A DNA stretch of 5,488 nucleotides from assembly GCA_023387555.1 (NCBI GenBank), contig JAEWHY010000164.1, positions 1 to 5,488 on the forward strand, given 5' to 3'. Made by a program: the position numbers and the translations under genes. A model generated the notes under the pieces. The model saw only the letters and a program-made list of their open reading frames with translations, was not told where the DNA came from and did not search any database. Below, piece by piece: positions 1 to 5,130 of the stretch. Within the stretch, counting starts at the first letter, position 1. Every line of letters begins with the position of its first letter. The stretch is from Pseudomonadota bacterium (lineage in GTDB: Bacteria > Pseudomonadota > Alphaproteobacteria > Rhizobiales > Xanthobacteraceae).

Positions 1-106
1 GCGCCAGGACCTGGATCTGCCGCGTCTGACCGGTTTGTGCGGAAGCAATGCCCAGAGAGGCCGCCAGGATGGCGACCGCAAGGGCGCATGGTAGCGATTT
101 CGACAT
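1..106 (-). CDS. N-terminal fragment of an exported protein of unknown function
   Basis: Only the first 35 codons lie in the window; the gene continues past the left edge. Reading leftwards from the ATG at 106, the product starts MSKSLPCALAVAILAASLG. It has a short basic start, a hydrophobic core at about residues 5-20, and an Ala-Ser-Ala cleavage site before QTGQ at about residue 23. This is a standard Sec signal peptide, so the protein should go to the periplasm or outer membrane. The start is well supported: an AAGGAG Shine-Dalgarno sequence (complement of 113-118) sits six bases upstream. The gene is divergent from the oxidoreductase at 265 and shares its 158-base intergenic region. The visible mature part, about a dozen residues, is too short to name a family. 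I am confident of an exported CDS but have no view of its function. Confidence 0.8.
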   Translation of the reverse strand, partial: MSKSLPCALAVAILAASLGIASAQTGQTRQIQVLA

Positions 107-264
107 AACCTTCTCCTTCGCGCGTACGGAAAAGACGGTTCTTGTCAGTCGCAATGTGTCCGGTCCGCGTTCGATCTCGAGCCGGGCTATTTCGTTTCTA
201 GGGAGGAAGAAGTCCTTGAAGGACGTGGTGCCTTCATGGCGGAACCATCGGCATCGGAGGAACC
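107..264. promoter_or_regulatory. Divergent intergenic region with a small operator-like palindrome
   Basis: This gap separates two divergently transcribed genes, so it must hold promoters in both directions, although no clean -35/-10 pair stands out. It contains a perfect 6+1+6 inverted repeat, GTCCTT-G-AAGGAC, at 212-224, about 40 bases before the oxidoreductase start. The position would suit an operator, but the repeat is short and could arise by chance. Shine-Dalgarno sequences for both genes lie at its two ends (complement of 113-118, and GGAGG at 256-260). Confidence 0.35.
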
Positions 265-1200
265 ATGAGAGCCGCAGGCTTGATCGAATTCGGCGGACCC
301 GAGGTGCTGCATCTCCTGAATCTACCAATTCCCGTTCCGGCACCAGGCGAGATCCGCGTCCGCGTCACCGCCGCGACCGTCAATCCGGTCGACACGCTGG
401 TGCGTCGCGGGCTTGCCTTCGTCTCCGACTCCTCGCCCCCCTATGTTCCCGGCATGGAAGCGGCGGGTGTCGTCGACGCGATCGGCGAAGGCACGCGAAC
501 TGCGTTGCGCGTCGGAGATCCGGTCATGGCGATCGTCGTCGTCTCGGGCACACGCGGCGCCTATGCCGAATATGTCGTCGTGCCGGCGGAGTCAGTCGTG
601 CGTGCACCGCGCGGGCCGAGCGATGTCGAGATCGCCACGCTACCGATGAACGGACTGACGGCGCGCATGGCACTCGATCTCCTGAAGCCTCCGCCAAGCG
701 GAACGGTGGCGGTCGTCGGCGCGGCAGGCGGGGTGGGAGGCTATGCCGTCCAGCAGGCTAAAGCCGATGGATTGCGGGTCATCGCCGATGCGGCTTCCAG
801 GGACAGCGAGCTGGTCAAGGGCTTCGGTGCGGACATCGTCCTGCCGCGCGGCGCGGATTTCGCCGCCTCGGTCCTCAAGGCAATGCCTGATGGCGTAGAC
901 GGCCTCATCGACACCGCCGGCATCGCGCCGTCCGTTGCTTCGGCGGTGCGAGACGGGGGCCGTATCGTGACCTCCGCGCCCGGCACCCCGCTGGTAACGG
1001 AGCGCGGCATCGTGACCGAGCGAACCTTTGTACCCGCCTATGCGCGCAACCAAGCCGCACTCGAAGGCCTCCGCGATCTCGCCGAACAGGGGCGACTGGC
1101 GCTGCGCGTCGCCCGGATACTGCCGATTGAGCAGGCCGCCGAAGCCCACAGGCTTCTCGAAGCCGGCGGCCTGCGCGGCCGCGTCGTGCTCACCTTCTGA
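265..1200 (+). CDS. Zinc-independent NADPH:quinone oxidoreductase-like MDR enzyme
   Basis: This 311-residue protein belongs to the medium-chain dehydrogenase/reductase superfamily, quinone oxidoreductase branch. Family members transfer hydride from NADPH to quinones or activated carbonyls in the cytoplasm. The N-terminal GroES-like domain (about 1-120) carries the typical opening MRAAGLIEFGGPEVL, the VNPVDTLVRRG segment (residues 40-49) and VPGMEAAGVV (61-70). The Rossmann domain follows, with the nucleotide-binding loop VGAAGGVGGYAVQQAK at 151-166. The C-terminus has the usual LPIEQAAEAHRLLEAG-RGRVVL ending. I see none of the cysteine ligands of zinc-dependent alcohol dehydrogenases. The length is normal for the family. 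GGAGG at 256-260, four bases before the ATG, fixes the start. The MoaF-like gene follows 44 bases downstream on the same strand, probably in one operon. The fold is secure; the substrate cannot be read from the sequence. Confidence 0.93.
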   Translation: MRAAGLIEFGGPEVLHLLNLPIPVPAPGEIRVRVTAATVNPVDTLVRRGLAFVSDSSPPYVPGMEAAGVVDAIGEGTRTALRVGDPVMAIVVVSGTRGAYAEYVVVPAESVVRAPRGPSDVEIATLPMNGLTARMALDLLKPPPSGTVAVVGAAGGVGGYAVQQAKADGLRVIADAASRDSELVKGFGADIVLPRGADFAASVLKAMPDGVDGLIDTAGIAPSVASAVRDGGRIVTSAPGTPLVTERGIVTERTFVPAYARNQAALEGLRDLAEQGRLALRVARILPIEQAAEAHRLLEAGGLRGRVVLTF

Positions 1201-1244
1201 ACTGCGGCCATCGCCAAGCGGCGCAATGAGGAAAGGAAAACGCC

Positions 1245-1589
1245 ATGGCATTTGATCTCAACGCCACCCTTCCATCGGTCGGTCAGACGTGGCTCGCGGA
1301 CCTCGGCCCGGACACGCCGTTCGGTCATTTCACCGTGGAGATCACCTTCGAGACCGAAACCCGGGTCAGCTTCCTGGTGACAGGGGGAGCGATCAAGGGG
1401 AGAGCCGAGGCCATGGACTACACGACGGCCAAGCTTCGCGAGGGGCTCTATCTGGTGCGCTGGACCGAGCCCGATGCCAATGATTTCGTGACCCACATTG
1501 AAGATTATGAGAACGGGGTGTGCATGGCGAGTTCGGTCGTCGGCGGAAACTTCATCCAACTCAGCGGCACCTGGACCCGCGTCCGCTGA
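1245..1589 (+). CDS. MoaF-related small beta-barrel protein
   Basis: This 114-residue protein resembles the MoaF-related (lipocalin/calycin-like) family. Recognisable pieces are a beta-strand segment HFTVEITFETETRVSFLVTG (residues 28-47), GLYLVRWTEPD (67-77), THIEDYENG (83-91) and the closing LSGTW (106-110). The alternating hydrophobic pattern fits a small antiparallel barrel that could hold a small ligand. There is no signal peptide or membrane segment, so it should be cytosolic. A purine-rich Shine-Dalgarno sequence (AGGAAAGG, about 1230-1237) precedes the ATG. It lies 44 bases behind the oxidoreductase and is probably co-transcribed with it, suggesting a shared substrate or pathway. The family name derives from a molybdenum-cofactor gene, but nothing here points to a molybdenum role, and the protein is only the size of one domain. 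The family call is from remembered motifs; the function is unknown. Confidence 0.75.
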   Translation: MAFDLNATLPSVGQTWLADLGPDTPFGHFTVEITFETETRVSFLVTGGAIKGRAEAMDYTTAKLREGLYLVRWTEPDANDFVTHIEDYENGVCMASSVVGGNFIQLSGTWTRVR

Positions 1590-1612
1590 CGGCCGCCGGA
1601 ATAACCGCAGCG
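1584..1612 (+). terminator. Weak hairpin at the convergent gene end
   Basis: CGCTG-A-CGG at 1584-1592 can pair with CCGCAGCG at 1605-1612, giving an 8-bp stem with one bulged A and a 12-base loop. It overlaps the stop codon of the MoaF-like gene and is followed by a pyrimidine-rich stretch (TCTTCTTC at 1621-1628) rather than a true T-run. It lies between two convergent genes, so a terminator is expected here, but the signal is modest. Confidence 0.3.
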
Positions 1613-1626
1613 CAATTCAGTCTTCT

Positions 1627-2160
1627 TCAAGGAGCCGTGATGCGCGCAGCGCCCTTGCGTGTCCGGGCTTGCAGATAGAGCAGGGTGAACCCGATCGCAG
1701 GCACGAGGATATCGGTCCAGAAGATGATCCCGGCATTGCCCGGCGCGAAATTGCGGGCGGCGATCATCTGGTAAACATGCCCGCCGGCCGCGCCGAGCAG
1801 GAACAGCGATGGCCCGACAATGGCCGCGACGCGCAGCCCGGCATCGCCGCGAAAGGCAAGGAAGCCGACCGCCGCGAAGCCCAGACTGGCGAACCCGACT
1901 TCGGCCTGGAACGGACTGTCGGCCCAGCCGATGAAGCGCGCAGCCATTTCGCCGAAAAACACATGCATCACGAAATTGTAGAAGAAGCTCACGCCGATGG
2001 AGAACAGAAGGAAATAGGACAGCAGCGCTTCGATGAACTGCGCCCGGCTGCGCGGACGGGGCTTTGCGGCGTAGGCGATCGCGGATGCGATCAGACCCAC
2101 CACGAGAAACGTCAGGGTGAAGTTCGATAGCGCGAAGCGGATCAGCGATTCGATCATCAT
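1627..2160 (-). CDS. DUF6790-like integral membrane protein
   Basis: This 177-residue inner-membrane protein has about five hydrophobic segments, near residues 12-31, 44-68, 86-103, 109-130 and 143-163. A short basic loop (KPRPRSR, 33-39) follows the first helix, and the tail is basic. Conserved-looking patches are GWADSPFQAEVGFASLG (78-94), GGHVYQM (126-132) and FAPGNAGIIFWTDILVP (138-154). I associate these with the uncharacterised DUF6790 family. I chose the ATG at 2160; a second ATG follows at once (MM), and no strong Shine-Dalgarno sequence precedes either. The frame stays open further upstream, but that extension would run through msrB on the other strand and is rejected. The gene converges on the MoaF-like gene with a 37-base gap and diverges from msrB. 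There is no visible catalytic or transport motif, so the function remains unknown. Confidence 0.8.
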   Translation of the reverse strand: MMIESLIRFALSNFTLTFLVVGLIASAIAYAAKPRPRSRAQFIEALLSYFLLFSIGVSFFYNFVMHVFFGEMAARFIGWADSPFQAEVGFASLGFAAVGFLAFRGDAGLRVAAIVGPSLFLLGAAGGHVYQMIAARNFAPGNAGIIFWTDILVPAIGFTLLYLQARTRKGAARITAP

Positions 2161-2221
2161 GCGTCCCGGGTCGGGTGCGGACTGGGTGAGGGGAGGCGGT
2201 GGACCATGGCAAACGCCTGAC

Positions 2222-2250
2222 TTGGCAGATGCCGCGATGCGTCCCATATT
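2222..2250 (+). promoter_or_regulatory. Candidate sigma-70 promoter for msrB, placed for a leaderless transcript
   Basis: TTGGCA at 2222-2227 matches the -35 consensus at five of six positions. CATATT at 2245-2250 matches the -10 consensus at four of six, and the spacer is exactly 17 bases. Transcription would start about 6-7 bases after the -10 box, at 2256-2257, which is the A of the msrB ATG. No Shine-Dalgarno sequence lies between the -10 box and the start codon, which agrees with a leaderless mRNA. Confidence 0.5.
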
Positions 2251-2256
2251 CGCGCC

Positions 2257-2664
2257 ATGAGCGACACCAAGACTTATCCGGTCACCCGGAGCGATGCCGA
2301 ATGGCGTGCGCTTCTGACCCCCGAACAATATTACATCATGCGCGAGCATGGCACCGAGCGGCCGGGCAGTTGTGCGCTGAATTACGAGAAGCGCGCCGGC
2401 ACATTCGAATGCGCCGGCTGCGATCAGCCGTTGTTCAAGTCCGGCCGGAAATTCGAGAGCGGAACCGGCTGGCCGAGCTTCAACGATCCCGAGCCGGGCG
2501 CGGTCGAGACCACCGAGGACCGCAGTTTCGGCATGGTCCGCACCGAGGTGCATTGCAGCCGCTGCGGCAGCCACCTCGGCCACGTCTTTCCCGATGGTCC
2601 GCCGCCGACGGGGCTTCGCTATTGCATCAACGGCGTGGCGATGAATTTCAAGCCGGCGCCCTGA
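2257..2664 (+). CDS. msrB: Peptide-methionine (R)-S-oxide reductase
   Basis: This 135-residue MsrB reduces the R epimer of protein-bound methionine sulfoxide, repairing oxidised proteins with thioredoxin as the usual reductant. All family landmarks are present. Two CxxC zinc pairs are visible, C52/C55 (FECAGC) and C100/C103 (HCSRCG). The substrate-pocket motif GTGWPSF is at 69-75, HLGHVF at 106-111, and the catalytic cysteine C123 lies in RYCING. C40, in SCALNYEKR, is a possible resolving cysteine, though I cannot confirm that role. There is no signal peptide, so it should be cytosolic. The ATG at 2257 is the first usable start after an in-frame stop at 2218 and has no Shine-Dalgarno sequence. 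A promoter-like element ends just six bases upstream. Its plus-strand neighbours are an unknown protein, a Nudix hydrolase and ClpS, a grouping consistent with protein and nucleotide damage control. Confidence 0.96.
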   Translation: MSDTKTYPVTRSDAEWRALLTPEQYYIMREHGTERPGSCALNYEKRAGTFECAGCDQPLFKSGRKFESGTGWPSFNDPEPGAVETTEDRSFGMVRTEVHCSRCGSHLGHVFPDGPPPTGLRYCINGVAMNFKPAP

Positions 2665-2726
2665 CGCCGTTCCCAGTCTGCCGCGCAGCGGCTAAGCTCC
2701 GCGCAAGGAAACTCGCGGAGGCTGCG

Positions 2727-3098
2727 ATGCCGGAGTCCTGTGCGCGCGAGATCGGCCGCATCTATGCGGCCCGCGGTCCATGGATCGACGACGTGACGCC
2801 AGGCGATCCGGCAGACGACATGCATTTCGAAACCCGCCCGATCCCCGAGGACGCCTGGACTGCGTTCGAGGCCTCGGACCTGTGCGAGCACATGCACGGG
2901 CTGCCGCACGACGGCATCATCGGAGCTTACGAGGAATTCTCGTTCCAGACAGCGCACCTTGCGGCGCTGGTCGCGCTTCTCGAAACCGAAGCGCATCGCG
3001 CGCCGGTGGCGGCGCGGCCCTGGCTGGCCGAGGTCGCGCGCTTCTCGCGCCGGGCGCAGGAGCGCGGCGTCGGCATCACTTTCATCGTGAGCGGGTGA
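2727..3098 (+). CDS. Unrecognised 123-residue soluble protein coupled to a Nudix gene
   Basis: I do not recognise this family. The protein is 123 residues, soluble in appearance, with no signal peptide or membrane span. An acidic, aromatic N-terminal half contains RGPWIDDVTPGDPADDMHF (residues 16-34), PEDAWTAFEASDLCEHMHG (40-58) and HDGIIGAYEEFSF (61-73). It is followed by a likely helix rich in Ala, Leu and Glu (75-90), a second helix ending in FSRRAQERG (106-114), and the hydrophobic tail GITFIVSG. Several His, Asp and Cys residues (C5, H33, C53, H55, H57, H61) could bind metal, but no known motif forms. It is very probably real: GGAGG at 2717-2721 lies five bases before the ATG, third positions are strongly G/C, and its stop overlaps the GTG start of the Nudix gene. 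That overlap implies translational coupling and perhaps a joint function. It sits 62 bases behind msrB. Confidence 0.82.
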   Translation: MPESCAREIGRIYAARGPWIDDVTPGDPADDMHFETRPIPEDAWTAFEASDLCEHMHGLPHDGIIGAYEEFSFQTAHLAALVALLETEAHRAPVAARPWLAEVARFSRRAQERGVGITFIVSG

Positions 3099-3574
3099 GG
3101 GCGCCCCTGCCAAAGCGCAGCGCCGGGATCCTGATGTACAGGCGCGCGCATGGCGCCATCGCGCTTCTGCTCGCGCATCCCGGCGGGCCGTACTGGGTGC
3201 GCAAGGATGCGGGGGCCTGGTCGATCCCGAAAGGCGAGTACGAGCCGGACGAGGACGCGCTTGCCGCGGCGAAGCGCGAATTCGCGGAGGAACTCGGCAT
3301 CGTACCGCAGGGCGAATGCCATCCGCTGGGCGAGGTGAGACAGAAAAGCGGCAAGATCGTCACCGCCTTTGCACTTGCGGGCGACCTTGATGTGGACGCG
3401 ATCACGCCGGGCATGTTCGAGATGGAATGGCCGCCGCATAGCGGGCGGATGCAAAGCTTTCCCGAAGTCGATCGCGTGCAGTGGTTTGCGGTCGATGCCG
3501 CGCGCATAAAGATCGTGCCGGCGCAGGCGGTGTTCATCGACAGGTTGCTGGCGCTCATTTCCGCGAGATCGTGA
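3095..3574 (+). CDS. Nudix hydrolase (predicted NTP pyrophosphohydrolase)
   Basis: This 159-residue enzyme of the Nudix superfamily hydrolyses a nucleoside diphosphate linked to another moiety, using divalent metal. The Nudix box is complete at residues 47-69: G47, then E53, then R61-E62-F63-x-E65-E66-L67-G68-I69, matching Gx5Ex7REUxEExGU. The preceding WVRKDAGAWSIPKGEYE and the opening KRSAGILMYRR resemble the COG4119 group of stand-alone NTP pyrophosphohydrolases; the substrate is unknown. I chose GTG at 3095, whose GTGA overlaps the upstream stop, because residues 7-17 form the first strand of the fold. An ATG at 3134 would remove most of that strand. There is no good Shine-Dalgarno sequence, as expected for translation coupled to the 123-residue gene. 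The stop lies inside an imperfect 17-base tandem repeat. ClpS follows after 74 bases. Confidence 0.92.
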   Translation: MRAPLPKRSAGILMYRRAHGAIALLLAHPGGPYWVRKDAGAWSIPKGEYEPDEDALAAAKREFAEELGIVPQGECHPLGEVRQKSGKIVTAFALAGDLDVDAITPGMFEMEWPPHSGRMQSFPEVDRVQWFAVDAARIKIVPAQAVFIDRLLALISARS

Positions 3575-3593
3575 TCCCCGCGAAACCGTGATC
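3561..3593 (+). repeat. Imperfect 17-base-period tandem duplication at the Nudix stop codon
   Basis: CCGCGAGATCGTGATC at 3561-3576 is repeated as CCGCGAAACCGTGATC at 3578-3593, with 14 of 16 positions identical and one base between the copies. The first copy holds the Nudix stop codon and the second lies just downstream. It looks like a small local duplication. No function is evident. Confidence 0.6.
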
Positions 3594-3648
3594 GGCCGGC
3601 GAGGCTTATGATGCAAGACCGTAATCCGTCATAAGGCCGGAGGCCGCG

Positions 3649-3954
3649 ATGCCCGCGCCGAACGTTACGACCAGGACCCGGACCAAAACCACGACGGCGC
3701 GGCCGCCGCTCTACAAGGTGATCCTGCTCAACGACGATTACACGCCGCGCGAATTCGTGGTGCAGGTGCTGAAAGCCGTGTTCCGCATGAGCGCCGAGCG
3801 GGCCTATGCCGTCATGATCACCGCCCACAAGCGCGGCGCCTGCGTGATCGCGGTCTATACCCGCGATGTCGCCGAGACCAAGGCGAAGGAGGCGACCGAT
3901 CTCGGCAAGCAGAACGGCTATCCGCTGTTCTTCACCACCGAGCCGGAAACGTAA
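3649..3954 (+). CDS. clpS: ClpS2-type N-degron adaptor of ClpAP
   Basis: This 101-residue ClpS adaptor binds substrates with bulky hydrophobic N-terminal residues and hands them to the ClpA unfoldase. The N-terminal extension (1-18) is Thr/Arg/Lys-rich and flexible, as expected for the part that engages ClpA. The core starts at LYKVILLNDDYTP, with the N-degron-contacting N28, D29 and D30, and H60 in TAHKRG aligns with E. coli H66. VYTRDVAETKAKEATDLG (69-86) and YPLFFTTEPE complete the fold. The pocket position held by Met40 in E. coli is Arg34 here (DYTPREF). That, with the FTTEPE tail, fits the alphaproteobacterial ClpS2 paralogue. Neither clpA nor any other Clp gene is adjacent. GGAGG at 3639-3643 lies five bases before the ATG, and TATGAT at 3607-3612 is a possible -10 box without a clear -35, so it may have its own promoter. 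Confidence 0.95.
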   Translation: MPAPNVTTRTRTKTTTARPPLYKVILLNDDYTPREFVVQVLKAVFRMSAERAYAVMITAHKRGACVIAVYTRDVAETKAKEATDLGKQNGYPLFFTTEPET

Positions 3955-3958
3955 GCGC

Positions 3959-3985
3959 CCGTCCGGCACGCGATGTGCCGGACGG
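3959..3985. terminator. Strong GC hairpin between convergent genes, likely bidirectional terminator
   Basis: CCGTCCGGCAC at 3959-3969 pairs perfectly with GTGCCGGACGG at 3975-3985, an 11-bp stem with the 5-base loop GCGAT. After a two-base AA bulge (3986-3987), GCGC at 3955-3958 can pair with GCGT at 3988-3991, lengthening the stem. It lies between the clpS stop (3954) and the stop of the convergent peptidase gene (3997). No T-tract follows in either direction, so it could act as a stability hairpin rather than a classical intrinsic terminator. Confidence 0.75.
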
Positions 3986-3996
3986 AAGCGTGCGCA

Positions 3997-4539
3997 TCAG
4001 CGCGCGCGGGCCTGGGCCTTGCGGGCCTTGGCGCTGACGGCGAAGTTGCGATAGCCGCCGGTGTCGAAATGGATGTGACCGGTGGAATAGGTGATGACCG
4101 CGCCGTTGGCATTGGAGCGCAGCCACGCGAGCATCGCCGCGCGCTTGCCGGGCGTCGGCATGAAGTCGACGGCCTTGCCGTAGCGATGCTGGGAGGGCCG
4201 GCCGGAGCCTGCGATCACCGCGCCGGGACGGCAGGTCGAAATCACCTTCACCGTGCCGAACGTCGCTTCGAAGCGCGACAGCAGGGAACGGGTTTCGCCG
4301 GAGAGACAGGCGCGCGACGCGCTGGCGCCGGAATGGCGGTGGCTGTGCCGATGCGCATGATGCTTGGTTTGTGCGCGCCGCTGCGCATAACCGCGGTGAT
4401 AGCTGCGCGCGCCATAGGCGCTGCGCTGATGGCTCTGCAGATGCGATGTGCTGATGCCGTCGGCGGTCTGTGCTGTTGCGGGAAGGGTGGGGAGAATGGT
4501 TGCAGCCAACAGGAAGGCAAGCGACGTTGCGATACGCAT
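3997..4539 (-). CDS. Exported M15-type D,D-carboxypeptidase-like protein with His-rich linker
   Basis: This 180-residue secreted protein belongs to the M15 metallopeptidase / DUF882-like fold, whose members usually cut peptidoglycan stem peptides. Residues 1-23 are a signal peptide (LAFLLAATILPTLPATA, cleavage before QTA). A low-complexity linker (about 30-72) is rich in His, Arg, Ser and Tyr and includes KHHAHRHSHRHS at 59-70. The catalytic domain (about 76-168) has SQHRYGKAVDF (116-126), giving zinc ligands H118 and D125, and GHIHFDTG (154-161), giving H155 and H157. C78 and C103 could form a disulfide. The C-terminal tail is basic (KARKAQARAR). I chose the ATG at 4539 because it starts the signal peptide directly and has GAGG (complement of 4544-4547) four bases upstream. 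An ATG at 4578 would add 13 polar residues in front. The gene converges on clpS across a strong hairpin. The exact bond cleaved is unknown. Confidence 0.85.
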   Translation of the reverse strand: MRIATSLAFLLAATILPTLPATAQTADGISTSHLQSHQRSAYGARSYHRGYAQRRAQTKHHAHRHSHRHSGASASRACLSGETRSLLSRFEATFGTVKVISTCRPGAVIAGSGRPSQHRYGKAVDFMPTPGKRAAMLAWLRSNANGAVITYSTGHIHFDTGGYRNFAVSAKARKAQARAR

Positions 4540-4996
4540 TGAACCTCGTGCTCGTTGTTGAGGGAATTCGATCCGCACTGCGATGCCGGGAAAGGACGAG
4601 CAGGTCGTCCGGACATTGCAGGCTCACGCTGCATCAGGCATCGCGTGAGCGCAGCGGATCGCGCAGGGCCGTTTCTGGAGGGCCGGATGCGGCAATTTCG
4701 TGTCAGACGCGTGACGAATACCCCTTGTGCATCAAGGGTATGGCGTTGGTTTTAGCGGCGAAATAGCGAAGAATTGCCGCGACGTGACACGGCCGCCCGC
4801 AAACTTGTCCCGGATCGGGGCCTGGCTGTCCCGTATCGCTGCAAATGAGCCGGTTGATGGCGGCACATCATCGCGTTTCCGCCGGCTTTGTTAACGATGC
4901 CGCGCCGCCTGCACAGTGAAACTGTAACGAAATGCCGATTTTCGTGATGGACCGAGGCAGGCTCGGCTGCTGCGGAGCATGCGGCGTTCAATGACT
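4540..4996. other. Gene-free intergenic region upstream of the peptidase gene
   Basis: I find no convincing gene on either strand. The open frames here lack ribosome sites and recognisable products, and base composition is less uniformly GC-rich than in the flanking genes. The peptidase promoter must lie at the left end, reading leftwards, but no clear box is visible. Two small hairpins are present. ATACCCCTTG at 4718-4727 pairs with CAAGGGTAT at 4733-4741 (9 bp with one bulged C). ACGAAA at 4927-4932 pairs with TTTCGT at 4940-4945. Neither has an evident role. Confidence 0.6.
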
Positions 4997-5117
4997 TAGG
5001 ATGGGTCGAGCGGAGCGAAACCCATCGATCCGGCTGAGCGTCTTTCGCTGGTCCGTAACGCACAGCGAGTCTGCGCTGTGATGAAGCGATGGGTTTCGCG
5101 ATGCTCAACCCATCCTA
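4997..5117. repeat. REP-like palindromic element, 31-base imperfect inverted arms
   Basis: The left arm at 4997-5027 (beginning TAGGATGGGT) and the right arm at 5087-5117 (ending ACCCATCCTA) are reverse complements at 27 of 31 positions. Each arm can also fold by itself through GATGGGT / ACCCATC (5000-5006 with 5020-5026, and 5088-5094 with 5108-5114). The 59-base centre holds another hairpin, CACAGCG / CGCTGTG (5061-5067 with 5074-5080). This arm-within-arm layout is typical of REP/BIME-type intergenic repeats. I remember the GGATGGGT...GAGCG-AGCGAAACCCATC pattern as very common in Bradyrhizobium-like genomes. Only one copy lies in this window, so multicopy status is inferred. Confidence 0.75.
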
Positions 5118-5130
5118 CAAGCCGGGTCAT

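Noticed and set aside
48..761. A 237-codon Arg-rich plus-strand open frame
   Set aside because: It is an out-of-frame reading across a signal-peptide gene and the oxidoreductase. The Arg-rich low-complexity product is typical of GC-rich shadow frames.
1627..2583. A 318-codon minus-strand open frame extending the DUF6790-like gene upstream through msrB
   Set aside because: The upstream part lies antisense to msrB, whose full set of motifs is intact on the plus strand. The membrane protein starts naturally at 2160.
2199..3098. A 299-codon plus-strand open frame beginning before msrB
   Set aside because: It overlaps msrB in another frame. Only the part from the ATG at 2727, with a good ribosome site, behaves like a gene.
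3082..3969. A long minus-strand open frame antisense to the Nudix and clpS genes
   Set aside because: Both plus-strand genes are intact members of known families. The antisense product has no recognisable domain and a shadow-like composition.
4470..4766. Plus-strand open frame overlapping the start of the peptidase gene
   Set aside because: It lies partly antisense to the signal peptide of the peptidase and shows no domain or ribosome site.
4689..4780. A 9-base inverted repeat, GCGGCAATT / AATTGCCGC, 74 bases apart
   Set aside because: One such match is expected by chance in a region of this size, and nothing else supports a function.
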